A stretch of 64,000 nt of DNA from Competibacter_A sp002352125. Lineage in GTDB: Bacteria > Pseudomonadota > Gammaproteobacteria > Competibacterales > Competibacteraceae. The position numbers were made by a program, and so were the translations under genes. The notes under the pieces are model-generated. The model saw only the letters and a program-made list of their open reading frames with translations. It was not told where the DNA came from and did not search any database. The stretch spans positions 18,743 to 82,742 of the forward strand of contig DAOROA010000013.1 in assembly GCA_035441325.1 (NCBI GenBank), given 5' to 3'. Position 1 is the first letter of the stretch. The number at the start of each line of letters is the position of its first letter. Positions 9,090 to 18,691 of the stretch are shown here, piece after piece.

Positions 9090-9998
9090 ATGGACCTTTA
9101 TAGACCCACACACCTCAAACAGCTCGAAGCCGAGAGCATTCACATCATCCGCGAAGTGGCCGCCGAGTTCGAAAAACCGGTGATGCTGTACTCGATCGGC
9201 AAGGATTCCTCGGTGATGCTGCACTTGGCGCTGAAAGCCTTTTATCCCGGCAAGCCGCCGTTTCCGCTACTGCACGTCGATACGACCTGGAAGTTTCGGG
9301 AAATGATCCGTTTCCGCGACGAGCAGGCAAAACGGTTGGGGCTGGAATTGATCGTTCACGTCAACGAAGAGGGCTTGCGTCAGGGGATCAACCCCTTCAC
9401 CCATGGCTCGCGGGTCCATACCGACGTGATGAAAACCCAATCGTTGAAGCAAGCGTTGGATCTGCACGGCTTCGATGCGGCGTTCGGCGGTGCCCGCCGC
9501 GACGAGGAACGTTCGCGCGCCAAGGAACGGGTTTATTCTTTCCGCGACCGCAACCATCGCTGGGATCCGAAAAACCAGCGCCCCGAGCTGTGGAATCTGT
9601 ATAACGGCCGGGTTCGCAAGGGGGAAAGCATCCGGGTATTTCCGCTATCCAACTGGACCGAGCTGGATGTCTGGCAATACATCCACATCGAAAACATTCC
9701 CATCGTACCGCTCTATCTGGCGGCCGAACGGCCAGTGGTGGAACGGGACGGGACGCTGATCATGGTGGACGACGAGCGGATGCCGCTGGAACCGGGCGAA
9801 ACGCCGAAATTGGAGTGGGTGCGATTCCGTACTTTGGGCTGCTATCCCCTGACCGGCGCCGTCCGCTCCAAAGCCACCACTTTGCCGGAGATCATTCAGG
9901 AAATGCTGTTGACCCGTCATTCGGAACGCCAGGGCCGGCTCATCGATCACGACGCCGCCGGTTCGATGGAAGAGAAAAAACGGCAGGGGTATTTCTGA
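9090..9998 (+). CDS. cysD: Sulfate adenylyltransferase subunit 2
   Basis: The 302-residue catalytic subunit of ATP sulfurylase, which makes adenosine 5'-phosphosulfate from ATP and sulfate in the cytoplasm. The PP-loop SIGKDSSVMLHL (35-46) binds ATP. Further family motifs are FGGARRDEERSRAKE, FRDRNHRWDPKNQRPELW, FPLSNWTELDVWQYI and TLGCYPLTG. The protein ends MEEKKRQGYF, as CysD proteins do. The next gene starts two bases after the TGA, so the two subunits are translated from one message. No phosphoadenylylsulfate reductase or sulfite reductase gene is in view. Confidence 0.97.
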   Translation: MDLYRPTHLKQLEAESIHIIREVAAEFEKPVMLYSIGKDSSVMLHLALKAFYPGKPPFPLLHVDTTWKFREMIRFRDEQAKRLGLELIVHVNEEGLRQGINPFTHGSRVHTDVMKTQSLKQALDLHGFDAAFGGARRDEERSRAKERVYSFRDRNHRWDPKNQRPELWNLYNGRVRKGESIRVFPLSNWTELDVWQYIHIENIPIVPLYLAAERPVVERDGTLIMVDDERMPLEPGETPKLEWVRFRTLGCYPLTGAVRSKATTLPEIIQEMLLTRHSERQGRLIDHDAAGSMEEKKRQGYF

Positions 9999-9999
9999 T

Positions 10000-11922
10000 A
10001 TGTCTCACGCTTCTCCGCTGATCGAGCAAGATATTGCCGCCTATCTGGAATCCCACGAGCACAAGGATCTGCTGCGCTTCATCACCTGCGGCAGCGTCGA
10101 CGACGGCAAGAGCACGCTGATCGGTCGGCTGCTGTACGATACGCAGTTGATCTACGAAGACCAGCTCGCCGCCGTGCGTCGCGACACCGTCAAATACGGC
10201 ACTACCGGCGAAGAGCTGGATTTGGCGCTGCTGGTAGATGGCTTGCAGGCGGAACGGGAACAAGGCATCACCATCGATGTCGCCTACCGCTACTTTTCCA
10301 CCGAAAAACGCAAGTTCATCATCGCCGATACGCCCGGCCACGAGCAGTACACCCGCAACATGGCCACTGGCGCTTCGACTGCTCAGTTGGCTATTTTGCT
10401 GGTGGATGCACGCAAAGGCGTACAGGTGCAGACCCGCCGCCACAGCTTCATCGTATCGCTGCTGGGCATTCGCCATCTAGTGCTGGCGATCAACAAGATG
10501 GATTTAGTCGGTTTCGACTCGAACGTCTTCGAGCGAATTCGCGAGGATTATCTGGAGTTCGTCGACAAGTTAGGCGTGCGGGACGTGCGCTGCGTGCCGG
10601 TCTCGGCGTTGCGCGGCGACAACGTGGTGCAAGCGTCGACCAGCATGCCTTGGTACGAGGGACCAACCCTATTGCAACTGCTCGAAGAGGTGGAAGTCGC
10701 CGCTGACCGCAACCTGCGCGATTTCCGTTTTCCGGTGCAATACGTCAACCGGCCGAACCTGGATTTTCGCGGTTTTTGCGGCACCATCGCCGCCGGCATG
10801 GTGCGGTTAGGCGATCCGGTGGTAGCGCTCCCCTCGGGCCGGCGCAGCCAGGTAGCAAGCATCGTCACTTTCGACGGCGAGCTGAACGAAGCGTTCGCCG
10901 GCCAAGCGGTCACCTTGACCTTGGCCGACGAAATCGATGTCAGTCGCGGCGATTTGCTGGTTCACCCGGACCAGTTGTCGCCGGTCGCCGAGGTATTCGA
11001 CGCCCGGGTGGTATGGATGGCGGACTCGCCGATGCTACCGGGACGCCAATATGACCTAAAGCTGGGTACGCGGCTGCTGCCCGCCAATCCGACCTTGCTG
11101 CATCATCGAATCGACGTGAACACCCTGGAACACCAGCGCGCCGACGAGTTAGAGCTAAACGAAATCGGCTATTGCCGCTTTGCGTTGAACCAGCCGGTAC
11201 CGTTCGACTCCTACGAAGAAATTCCGGGCACTGGCGGATTTATCGTCATCGATCGGGTCAGCAATGCCACAGTCGGGGCGGGAATGATCGTCCGACCGGT
11301 CATGCAGCCCCTGGTGGACAAGTCGCGCAACGTTATCTGGCACGAGCACAAGGTGACCAAAACCCAACGGGCTAACCAGAAGGCGCAACGACCGTGCGTG
11401 ATCTGGTTGACCGGACTGTCGGGATCGGGTAAATCGACTTTGGCCAACGCCTTGGAACAACGCTTGTTGCAGCGTGGGTATCACAGCTACCTGCTGGATG
11501 GCGACAACATCCGCCACGGCCTCAATCAAGATTTAGGCTTTACCAGGGAAGACCGGATCGAGAACATTCGCCGGATCGGCGAGGTGGCAACGTTGTTCGT
11601 CGATGCGGGACTGATCGTGATCACTGCCTTCATCTCGCCGTTTCGAGCCGACCGAAAGCTCGTCCGGAGCCTGGTGGCGGAGGGAGACTTCATCGAGGTC
11701 CATCTTCAGGCCTCACTGGAAGCCTGCGAGCAGCGCGACCCCAAAGGGGTATACGCCAAGGCACGCGCTGGCGTCATCCGCGATTTCACCGGCATCGATT
11801 CGCCTTACGAGCCGCCCGAACGGCCGGAGTTGGTACTCGATACCGAGCGGGAGTCGGTCGAAGCCTGCCTGGAGCGGCTGCTGGGCTATCTGAGCGAGCG
11901 GCGGATTCTGCGGGGAAACTAA
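10000..11922 (+). CDS. cysNC: Sulfate adenylyltransferase subunit 1/adenylylsulfate kinase fusion
   Basis: A 640-residue fusion. Residues 1-450 are the CysN GTPase: CGSVDDGKSTLIGRLLYD (from about 30), DTPGHEQYTRNMATGAS and NKMDLV are its G1, G3 and G4 motifs, followed by EF-Tu-like beta barrels. GTP hydrolysis drives APS synthesis by CysD. From about residue 465 comes APS kinase, with the P-loop GLSGSGKSTLAN near 470, LDGDNIRHGLNQDLGF, and IDSPYEPPERPELVLDT near the end. The kinase phosphorylates APS to PAPS. The fused form is common in proteobacteria and replaces separate cysN and cysC genes. Confidence 0.97.
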   Translation: MSHASPLIEQDIAAYLESHEHKDLLRFITCGSVDDGKSTLIGRLLYDTQLIYEDQLAAVRRDTVKYGTTGEELDLALLVDGLQAEREQGITIDVAYRYFSTEKRKFIIADTPGHEQYTRNMATGASTAQLAILLVDARKGVQVQTRRHSFIVSLLGIRHLVLAINKMDLVGFDSNVFERIREDYLEFVDKLGVRDVRCVPVSALRGDNVVQASTSMPWYEGPTLLQLLEEVEVAADRNLRDFRFPVQYVNRPNLDFRGFCGTIAAGMVRLGDPVVALPSGRRSQVASIVTFDGELNEAFAGQAVTLTLADEIDVSRGDLLVHPDQLSPVAEVFDARVVWMADSPMLPGRQYDLKLGTRLLPANPTLLHHRIDVNTLEHQRADELELNEIGYCRFALNQPVPFDSYEEIPGTGGFIVIDRVSNATVGAGMIVRPVMQPLVDKSRNVIWHEHKVTKTQRANQKAQRPCVIWLTGLSGSGKSTLANALEQRLLQRGYHSYLLDGDNIRHGLNQDLGFTREDRIENIRRIGEVATLFVDAGLIVITAFISPFRADRKLVRSLVAEGDFIEVHLQASLEACEQRDPKGVYAKARAGVIRDFTGIDSPYEPPERPELVLDTERESVEACLERLLGYLSERRILRGN

Positions 11923-11974
11923 AAGCTTATACGCACACTCCCCTTTCCTTTTGCGACAGGGGATTCGGAGGAAC

Positions 11975-12745
11975 ATGACGATGCCTCGGATCGCGTTTAT
12001 CACTGGTACCACGTCCGGCTTCGGCGCTGCCTGCGCCCGCCTGTTCGCCGCCAACGGCTGGCACCTCATCCTCTGCGGCCGGCGGCGGGAGCGCCTGGAT
12101 GCGCTGCGGGCCGAATTGGCCGCCACCGTTCCGGTTCACGCTTTTCCTCTCGACGTTCGCGATGAGGCCGCCGTCAACTCCGCCATCGCAAACTTGCCCG
12201 CCGAGTTCGCCGAGATCGACCTGCTGGTCAACAACGCCGGGTTGGCGCTCGGTCTGGAGCCGGCTCACCGCTGCGACATGGAAGACTGGCAGCGCATGGT
12301 AGATACCAATATCAAGGGATTGATGTATTGCACGCGGGCCATTCTGCCCGGCATGGTGACACGCAATCGCGGCCATATCGTCAACATCGGCTCGGTGGCA
12401 GGTACCTATCCCTACCCAGGGGGCAACGTTTACGGGGCCACCAAGGCTTTCGTCAAACAATTCTCGCTCAACTTGCGCGCCGATCTACTGGGAACACGGG
12501 TGAGAGTAACCAACATCGAACCAGGGCTATCGGAAAGCGAGTTTTCGCTGGTGCGTTTCAAGGGCGACGACGCCAAAGCCGCCCGGACCTACGAAGGCAC
12601 GCAACCGCTCCGTCCGGAAGACATTGCCGACATCGTGTACTGGGCAGCGACTCGGCCGGCGCACGTCAATCTGAATAGCGTGGAAGTGATGCCGGTATGC
12701 CAAGCGTTCGCGCCGTTCACCATCAGCCGCGAAAACCGCGAGTAG
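11975..12745 (+). CDS. ydfG: YdfG-type short-chain dehydrogenase (3-hydroxy acid dehydrogenase)
   Basis: A 256-residue NADP-dependent SDR. The cofactor motif TGTTSGFG is at 10-17, NNAG follows, and the catalytic YGATK has its Tyr near 153. It tracks E. coli YdfG closely: GRRRERLDAL, DLLVNNAGLALGLEPAH, GGNVYGATKAFVKQFSLNLR, NIEPGLSESEFSLVRFKGDD and PAHVN. YdfG oxidises L-allo-threonine and serine analogues and reduces malonic semialdehyde. ATG at 11975 follows GGAGGAAC; the earlier TTG at 11951 is not supported. It is 50 bases after cysNC and convergent with the fructosamine kinase gene. Confidence 0.92.
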   Translation: MTMPRIAFITGTTSGFGAACARLFAANGWHLILCGRRRERLDALRAELAATVPVHAFPLDVRDEAAVNSAIANLPAEFAEIDLLVNNAGLALGLEPAHRCDMEDWQRMVDTNIKGLMYCTRAILPGMVTRNRGHIVNIGSVAGTYPYPGGNVYGATKAFVKQFSLNLRADLLGTRVRVTNIEPGLSESEFSLVRFKGDDAKAARTYEGTQPLRPEDIADIVYWAATRPAHVNLNSVEVMPVCQAFAPFTISRENRE

Positions 12746-12790
12746 CTGTGCAAACAGCGACTCTTGCAACACCGGTTTTCACCGATCCGT

Positions 12791-13684
12791 TTAACCCGCG
12801 AGCTCTGCCAGCAAGCCGGTCATCATGCGTTCGGCCTGAGCGCGGTAGCCGCCACCAAACAAGTTGAGATGGTTAAGAATATGATACAGGTTATAGAGCG
12901 TTCGCCGCTGCGGATAGCCCGCTTCGAGCGGTAGCGTTTCCCGATAGGCCGCGTAAAACCGCTCCGAAAAACCGCCGAACAATTCGGTCATCGCCAAATC
13001 GGTCTCGCGGTCGCCGTAATAGACCGCCGGATCGAAAATCGCCGGATCGCCATTCATCGTGCAACCGGCATTGCCGCTCCACAGATCGCCGTGCAACAAG
13101 GCTGGCGTGGGCCGATAACCGACGAACAGCCCATCCAGCCGCGCTCGCAACGCATCCCCTTGGCGCTGCAAAGCGCCGCCATAGCCGTTGGCGGCAGCCA
13201 AATCCAACTGGAAACCCAACCGCCGCTCGCGCCAGAACTCGACCCAATTATCGCAAGGTGCGTTAGGTTGAGGCGTGGAACCGATGGTGTTATCCCGATG
13301 CCAGCCGAAATAGGGTCGTGGCCGGTCGTGCAGCGCCGCCAACTGATGGCCTAGCATCTCCATCGTTTTCGGGCCGCCGCCGCCCAGCGGCAGATACTCC
13401 AACACCAAGTAGGATTGTTCTTTGGCGATACCGTGGCAAATCGGTTCGGGTACTCGTACGGTCGCGGTCGCCGCCAGCTCCGCCAAGCCCGCCGCTTCGG
13501 CCTCGAACATCGACGAGGCGGCAACCTCGTTAAGCTTAACGAAATAGCTTCGCTCCCCATCGCTCGCCCGCCAAGCCCGATTGATGCAACCGCCGCCGAC
13601 CGGCCGACGCTGCCGAACGGTGAAAGCCTGACCGGTAACCGCGCCGACACGGCGTTCGATGGCAATCCAGAAATCGTTCATCAT
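12791..13684 (-). CDS. Fructosamine kinase family protein
   Basis: About 297 residues, cytoplasmic. It has the aminoglycoside-phosphotransferase-like fold of the fructosamine-3-kinase/YniA family: PVGGGCINRAWR near the start, YFVKLNE (ATP-binding Lys), MFEAEAAGLAEL, YLVLEYLPLG, LHDRPRPYFGWHRDNTIGST, the catalytic loop LLHGDLWSGNAG near 194-205, and the metal-binding FDPAVYYGDRETDLAM. These enzymes phosphorylate fructosamines or ribulosamines on glycated proteins and so start deglycation. The start could be ATG at 13684 or 13681. It lies upstream of the EEP nuclease gene on the same strand, but the gap is about 70 bases when measured by transcription order of their neighbours. Confidence 0.92.
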   Translation of the reverse strand: MMNDFWIAIERRVGAVTGQAFTVRQRRPVGGGCINRAWRASDGERSYFVKLNEVAASSMFEAEAAGLAELAATATVRVPEPICHGIAKEQSYLVLEYLPLGGGGPKTMEMLGHQLAALHDRPRPYFGWHRDNTIGSTPQPNAPCDNWVEFWRERRLGFQLDLAAANGYGGALQRQGDALRARLDGLFVGYRPTPALLHGDLWSGNAGCTMNGDPAIFDPAVYYGDRETDLAMTELFGGFSERFYAAYRETLPLEAGYPQRRTLYNLYHILNHLNLFGGGYRAQAERMMTGLLAELAG

Positions 13685-13755
13685 CCGCAAGGAAACCTGC
13701 TTCCTCTACCCCTCTCTCTCGCCAACCAGCGACGAGGGGACCGGTTACGGCATCC

Positions 13756-14547
13756 TCATCGGCTTTTGGATCGAGTCGATAAACTCAAGTCTTTCGGCAA
13801 CCGCACCTCCATCGCGATCGGCAAATGATCCGAATAAGTGTGATACAGCACCTCGACCCGTTCCACCGCGAGCGTCGGCGACACCAGAATGTGATCCAGT
13901 TGCCGGTCAGGCTGCCAACTGGGAAAGGTATAGAGTCCGGGAGCCGGTTCGCGCAGGCGTGCCGCCGCCAGCAACGCCGTCATCTCGGGGCTGTCCGAAC
14001 CGCAATTAAGATCGCCCATCATGATCACATGACGGCAATCGCGCACCAATTCCACCAGAAATTCGATCTGCCGCAGCCGGCCACGCCGGCCCAACGCCAT
14101 GTGCAAGATCAATACGTGCAAGGCATCCACGCCACCGCCAAAGCGAACTTCTAGCACTCCTCGGCCCGGTATCAGGCCCGGCAGTTTATGTTCCGTGATA
14201 GCAGAGGGTCGAATTCGGCTCAGCAGCGCGTTACTGTGTTGCGAAATCATGCCGATTTTTCGATTGGCCTGATTGAATACGTGCTTGAACCCCGCGGCGT
14301 CGGCCAAGTATTTCACCTGATTGACAAAGCCGCTGCGCAAACTGCCGGCGTCCACTTCCTGCAATCCCACGATATCGTAATCGGCCAAAACCCGGGCGAT
14401 GCCGTCGAGGTTGGTCATCCGCGATGGCACGGGCACTAGATGCTTCCAACTACGGGTAAGATATTGAGAATAGTTACTGGTGGTCAGTCCGCTTTGAATG
14501 TTGTAGCTGAGCAACCGCAGCCGACGCGACTCGTTTCGCCCAGTCAT
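13756..14547 (-). CDS. Endonuclease/exonuclease/phosphatase family protein
   Basis: About 263 residues of the EEP (exonuclease III/DNase I-like) fold. RLLSYNIQSGL, the metal-binding Glu in IVGLQEVDAGS, HSNALLSR, VLILHMALGRRGR, the catalytic MMGDLNCGSDSPE and the C-terminal YSDHLPIAMEV are all present. Substrate unknown: family members cut DNA, RNA or phosphoinositides. ATG at 14547 follows AAGG. An alternative GTG at 14580 overlaps the dsbA stop as GTGA and would add 11 residues, which suggests translational coupling. The dsbA-EEP pair beside cytochrome c4 and engB is a conserved gammaproteobacterial neighbourhood. Confidence 0.88.
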   Translation of the reverse strand: MTGRNESRRLRLLSYNIQSGLTTSNYSQYLTRSWKHLVPVPSRMTNLDGIARVLADYDIVGLQEVDAGSLRSGFVNQVKYLADAAGFKHVFNQANRKIGMISQHSNALLSRIRPSAITEHKLPGLIPGRGVLEVRFGGGVDALHVLILHMALGRRGRLRQIEFLVELVRDCRHVIMMGDLNCGSDSPEMTALLAAARLREPAPGLYTFPSWQPDRQLDHILVSPTLAVERVEVLYHTYSDHLPIAMEVRLPKDLSLSTRSKSR

Positions 14548-14576
14548 GATTCGTCGCCTTGGCTCGCCCCATTTGC

Positions 14577-15200
14577 TCACCGGGCAAGCAGAAAGTCCAC
14601 CACTTCGAAAATGCGCGGAGAGCGCACATCGTACTGGCCGTTGACGATCACCGCCGGTACGCCTCGCACCCCATAGCGTTGGGCCAATTGGTTGCCGCGA
14701 CGCAGTTGGGTTTCGGTCTGGAAGGATTTATAAGCCTTGCGGAAGGCGTCTTGATCCACCCCGTGCTCGGCGAAGAACGCCGCCAGTTCGTCCTCGCTGG
14801 CCAGCTTGCGCTTCTCCCGGTGAATGGCGTCGAACAACGGTTGGTGTACCTTGTCCAGTACCCCCAGCGCCTCGGCAGCGTAATAGGCGCGGGCACCCGG
14901 TTCCCAATTCGCGCCGAAAGAGGCCGGAATTCGCACGAATACCACATTGTCGGGCTTGTGCTTCAGCCACTCGCGCACGACCGGTTCCAGATCGTAGCAA
15001 TGCGGACAGCCATACCAGAACAGCTCGACTACTTCCGGTTTATCAGGAACCGAGGTCGGCACCGGAGTCGGGAGCCGCACGTAATCCTTACCCTCCTGGA
15101 AAGGTGGCGGTGCTGCGGCAGGATCGGCGGCCCGGGCTACGGCAAAAGGCAACACGCAAGCCAACAGGATCGGCAGCAAACGCAAAAACGATTTCGGCAT
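14577..15200 (-). CDS. dsbA: Thiol:disulfide interchange protein DsbA
   Basis: A 207-residue periplasmic oxidase that introduces disulfide bonds into exported proteins. A signal peptide spans about 1-25 (cleavage near ARA-AD). The active site C65-PH-C68 in FWYGCPHCYDLEP is the classical DsbA CPHC, and the cis-proline loop is RYGVRGVPAVIVNG near the C-terminus. Periplasmic thiol chemistry also supports cytochrome c maturation, which fits the ccsB and resB genes just upstream on the same strand. Confidence 0.96.
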   Translation of the reverse strand: MPKSFLRLLPILLACVLPFAVARAADPAAAPPPFQEGKDYVRLPTPVPTSVPDKPEVVELFWYGCPHCYDLEPVVREWLKHKPDNVVFVRIPASFGANWEPGARAYYAAEALGVLDKVHQPLFDAIHREKRKLASEDELAAFFAEHGVDQDAFRKAYKSFQTETQLRRGNQLAQRYGVRGVPAVIVNGQYDVRSPRIFEVVDFLLAR

Positions 15201-15246
15201 GAACGGCTTCCTTCGATTCGACGAAAAACGGGAGGCGAGACTCTAG

Positions 15247-16425
15247 CTAGAGCGAGCCGTAGGAATGCAACCCGGACAAAAACATGTTGACGCCCAAAAA
15301 AGCGAACAGCGTCACGACCAAGCCAACGACGGCCCACCAAGCCATCGGTGCCCCACGCCAACCCTTGGTCAGCCGCAGGTGCAACCAAGCAGCGTAGTTC
15401 AACCAGACGATCAACGCCCAGGTTTCCTTGGGGTCCCAGGACCAGTAACCACCCCACGCTTCGGCCGCCCACAATGCCCCGAGGATCGTGGCAACGGTAA
15501 ACGCGGCAAAACCCAAGGCGATGGCCTTGTACATTACCTCGTCCAGCAGTTCCAGCGGCGGCAGGACTCGCACCAACAAACCATCCGGGCGCCGGGTTTC
15601 CGCTCCAAGGCGCAACAGATAGGCCACACCCAGCATCGCCGCTAAGGCGAAGGCCCCATAGCCGACGAAATTGGCCGGTACGTGGATCTTCATCCAATAG
15701 CTCTGCAACGCCGGGATCAAAGGCTGGATGTGATGGGCCTGGCGCTCGAAGGCGTACCACAATAGAAACCCCACGGCTCCGCTGATGACCAGCAGAGCAA
15801 ACCCTCCCATCGCGCGAGTACGGTGACGATCCTCGTAAAACAGATAGAGCAGCGCGGTGATCACCGCAAACAAGATAAACACTTCGTACAAGTTACTGAC
15901 CGGGATATGACCGATGTCGGTGCCGAGCAAATACGATTCTCGCCAGCGCACCAGCAGACCGGTCAAACCCATCGCTGTTGCGCACCAGGTCAGCGCGGTA
16001 GCGGTTTTACCGACGAATTCGGAACGGCCGAACAGTGCGGCGAAATACGCGACGGTCGCCAGCACGTACAAGCTGCTCATCCACATAAACGCCGCTTGGC
16101 TTTCCAGAAAATACTTGAGCAGGAAATCGCTTCGGCGCAGCTCGAAATCGGCTCCGTAACGCCACAGCGCCATCGCGGCCAACAGCGCGACTGCCAGGGC
16201 AAACGGCCGGGCCGGCTTCCAATACCATCCCCACGCGATCAGCGCCAGGGTGCTCCCGATCTGGATCGCCACCTCGTAGCCGTCCATGTACGACCGATAC
16301 AGCCAATAAAGATAGATCGAGCCTGCCGCAGCCAGCAGACCCCAGAGCACATCCCAGACGGTCGGCCGACGCCAACGAGACGGCCGATCCCATTGTTCCA
16401 GCATTGCCTCGCGCGTTACCGCCAT
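15247..16425 (-). CDS. ccsB: Cytochrome c maturation heme-handling protein CcsB/ResC
   Basis: A 392-residue polytopic membrane protein of the CcsA/CcsB family. The tryptophan-rich WWD motif AWGGYWSWDPKETWALI lies at 323-339 between transmembrane helices. Candidate heme-ligating histidines occur in GHIPVSNLYE (172), MKIHV (248) and near the C-terminus (LHLR, LHSYG). The protein exports heme and, with ResB, ligates it to apocytochrome CxxCH motifs (system II). It starts 16 bases after resB ends, so both are in one operon. The system fits the two c4 cytochromes in the window. Confidence 0.95.
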   Translation of the reverse strand: MAVTREAMLEQWDRPSRWRRPTVWDVLWGLLAAAGSIYLYWLYRSYMDGYEVAIQIGSTLALIAWGWYWKPARPFALAVALLAAMALWRYGADFELRRSDFLLKYFLESQAAFMWMSSLYVLATVAYFAALFGRSEFVGKTATALTWCATAMGLTGLLVRWRESYLLGTDIGHIPVSNLYEVFILFAVITALLYLFYEDRHRTRAMGGFALLVISGAVGFLLWYAFERQAHHIQPLIPALQSYWMKIHVPANFVGYGAFALAAMLGVAYLLRLGAETRRPDGLLVRVLPPLELLDEVMYKAIALGFAAFTVATILGALWAAEAWGGYWSWDPKETWALIVWLNYAAWLHLRLTKGWRGAPMAWWAVVGLVVTLFAFLGVNMFLSGLHSYGSL

Positions 16426-16441
16426 CGTTGCTAAACCTCTC

Positions 16442-18595
16442 TCATGTCGTGGATCGGCTCCCCGCTACCGGCATGGCCACCGGCGCATCCGGCAGTGAAA
16501 CCTCGGCTACCGGGACCGTCGCGACTGGCTCGGATGGACCCAGCCGTCGCGTCAAATCCATTCGCAGACCGGCGAACTCGTGGGCAAACTCCGTTTGACG
16601 GCGGTTGCCCGTGCCGGCCAAAACCAACCGGGTGGCGCCATCCTCGATCAACAGCCACGCCCAAAGCCGACGATGCGAAGTATAAAACATGATGAAGATG
16701 CCGGTGATCAGAAAGAAAAAGCCGACGTAAACCACGCCCGTTCCACCGCTGCGAGCGACCTGCAGCCCAGACGCCTCCACCTGTTGGAATCCGGTCGGTT
16801 GTAGGTAAAACGGTGCACCATAAACTGGCAACATCTCCAACGCGGACACGGCGTCACTGAAAAATGCATCTTCGCGTTCGCCGATGCCTTGTTCGACGTT
16901 GACCCCTTCTTCGCGTAGCACTTCGACGAAAACCGAGGCCAGAGTATCGCGCAAGATGTTGAGATAAAGCATGGTGGCTTCCTGCAATCGATCCGCCGGC
17001 ACCACCGTCTTGGCCCGCTCCGACACAGCAGCAAAACCACCCTGAATAAACAATCCGACCAGATTCAATCGCACCAAATCGAAATCGTGCCGAAGATCGG
17101 GATTTTCGGCGGCAAGCGTGGGCCGTCCCAGCAAGCTCCGCAACCAGCTCTCGTCGTGCAACCGGGCGTTGAATTTCAGAAAACGCTCGGGGCTGTTCTT
17201 GGCGTCCACCGGAATGTGCAGGTAGCTAAACGCATCGCCCGGCCGAGATCGCACGCCGCTGATGTAAAACCAACGACCTTCGAGCTGCGCTGGCATCAAA
17301 TAGTTCAGATATTCTCGCGCCTCGCCAGCAGCGTCGCGCAGCTTAAAACCGACGCTGGGGCCGAAATTGCGAAACTTGCGGTCGCCGGGCCGGGCATCGG
17401 GTTCCGGCAATAGATTGAACAACCGGAATTCGTCCAGCTCCAGACGAAGCGATCCAGATGACCCGGTCAGCCCGAGCGCGCTACCCACTTCGCCTTTCAC
17501 TTCGGCCGGTTCCCAGCGGATGCCCGACAACGGCCAAGCCTGCAACTCCAGCTTGGAGCCACCGTCGCCGAAATCGGATTGATAGATCGCATAACCGCGA
17601 TAGACCAGGGGGTGATTGACCTGGATGGTGGCCTCCAGCGGTCGATCACCCAAGTGCTCCTGGTCGTGGATGCGCACTTGGCTGACAAACGATTTGGGTT
17701 GACCGGTATCGTAATACTCCACCCGAAACTCCTGCAGCTCGATGGCAAACGGTAGTTCTTGCAGGAGATACCCGTCTCGCAACCGCAAAAAGACAAAATT
17801 GGCGGCGGTGCCCTCCGGCAGCATGACGTTGCCGCGAAACGCCGGCACCGCACCGGGTTTCAGCCGGCTGACCGGCGGCACATCGCGGGCGGCTAGATCG
17901 CGGGTTTCGACGGCAACCTCGCCGCGCCATTCCTTGAGCTTCAACCACAAGTTGCCATCCAGCAGACCGCCGATGCCGATCACCACCACTGCGGCATGAG
18001 CAAACAGATAACCCAACCGGTTATAGCGCCCTTTCATCGCCGCTACGATCCAATGATCGCCGTAGTCTTGCGATCGACAGCGATAGCCATGGATCCGAAA
18101 GACGCCGGCCGCTGCCGTCAGCACCGCCGAAAGATCGCGCCCCGGCAGCAACCATTCGGAGTGCTGGTGAAAGCCGCGCAGCGAACGAAGTTGAACCTGA
18201 GTGCGGAACCGGATCATCTCCCGCAGCATGTTGGGCACTTGCCGATAAAGACAAACGCTGGTCGACAAAATCAAAAAAGAGAGAATGCCGATGAACCAAC
18301 CAGTCCCGTAGACATCGTATAACCCCAACTGGCGAAACACCTCAAACCAGAACGGTCCAAACTTGAGAACGTAATCCGGATAAGGTTGGTTTTGCTGCAA
18401 TACCGTGCCGATTACCGAAGCGATGGCGATCACCACCAGCAACGTGATCGCCAGGTTCATCGAACCAAGAAATTCCAGCAACACCCATCCCAGGGTACGC
18501 CGTGAAAAACTTTCGCGGGCAGTGGCTTCGTTCACGAATGGGTTCGAAGATCGTTGGGGACGCCAGTTCGACCCAGTTAGCCGGAATGCGTTCAC
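16442..18595 (-). CDS. resB: Cytochrome c maturation protein ResB
   Basis: A 717-residue ResB/Ccs1 family membrane protein. It has N-terminal transmembrane segments (FLGSMNLAITLLVVIAIASV and GTGWFIGILSFLILSTSVCL), a third near 195, a large periplasmic domain (INHPLVYRGYAIYQSDF-type segment reads VNHPLVYRGYAIYQSDF), and a last transmembrane helix near 640 (GVVYVGFFFLITGIFIMFY). It works with CcsB as the system II heme lyase. The start is GTG at 18595 with a weak ribosome binding site; GTG at 18535 is possible. A terminator separates it from the cytochrome gene upstream, so it probably has its own promoter or depends on readthrough. Confidence 0.92.
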   Translation of the reverse strand: MNAFRLTGSNWRPQRSSNPFVNEATARESFSRRTLGWVLLEFLGSMNLAITLLVVIAIASVIGTVLQQNQPYPDYVLKFGPFWFEVFRQLGLYDVYGTGWFIGILSFLILSTSVCLYRQVPNMLREMIRFRTQVQLRSLRGFHQHSEWLLPGRDLSAVLTAAAGVFRIHGYRCRSQDYGDHWIVAAMKGRYNRLGYLFAHAAVVVIGIGGLLDGNLWLKLKEWRGEVAVETRDLAARDVPPVSRLKPGAVPAFRGNVMLPEGTAANFVFLRLRDGYLLQELPFAIELQEFRVEYYDTGQPKSFVSQVRIHDQEHLGDRPLEATIQVNHPLVYRGYAIYQSDFGDGGSKLELQAWPLSGIRWEPAEVKGEVGSALGLTGSSGSLRLELDEFRLFNLLPEPDARPGDRKFRNFGPSVGFKLRDAAGEAREYLNYLMPAQLEGRWFYISGVRSRPGDAFSYLHIPVDAKNSPERFLKFNARLHDESWLRSLLGRPTLAAENPDLRHDFDLVRLNLVGLFIQGGFAAVSERAKTVVPADRLQEATMLYLNILRDTLASVFVEVLREEGVNVEQGIGEREDAFFSDAVSALEMLPVYGAPFYLQPTGFQQVEASGLQVARSGGTGVVYVGFFFLITGIFIMFYTSHRRLWAWLLIEDGATRLVLAGTGNRRQTEFAHEFAGLRMDLTRRLGPSEPVATVPVAEVSLPDAPVAMPVAGSRSTT

Positions 18596-18626
18596 AGCCC
18601 GGCGAAAACGGCGTCGGCAGCAGCAT

Positions 18627-18651
18627 AAAAAAAGGTGGCCGTAAGGCCACC
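18627..18651 (-). terminator. Intrinsic terminator of the cytochrome c4 gene
   Basis: Read on the minus strand, GGTGGCC-TTAC-GGCCACC forms a perfect 7-bp stem with a four-base loop (18634-18651) followed by seven T residues (18633-18627). It lies 41 bases after the cytochrome c4 stop codon and just upstream of resB. Confidence 0.9.
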
Positions 18652-18691
18652 CTCGCGATCCGTCAAGCTGTCCGGCCTGCCTTTGACGGGC

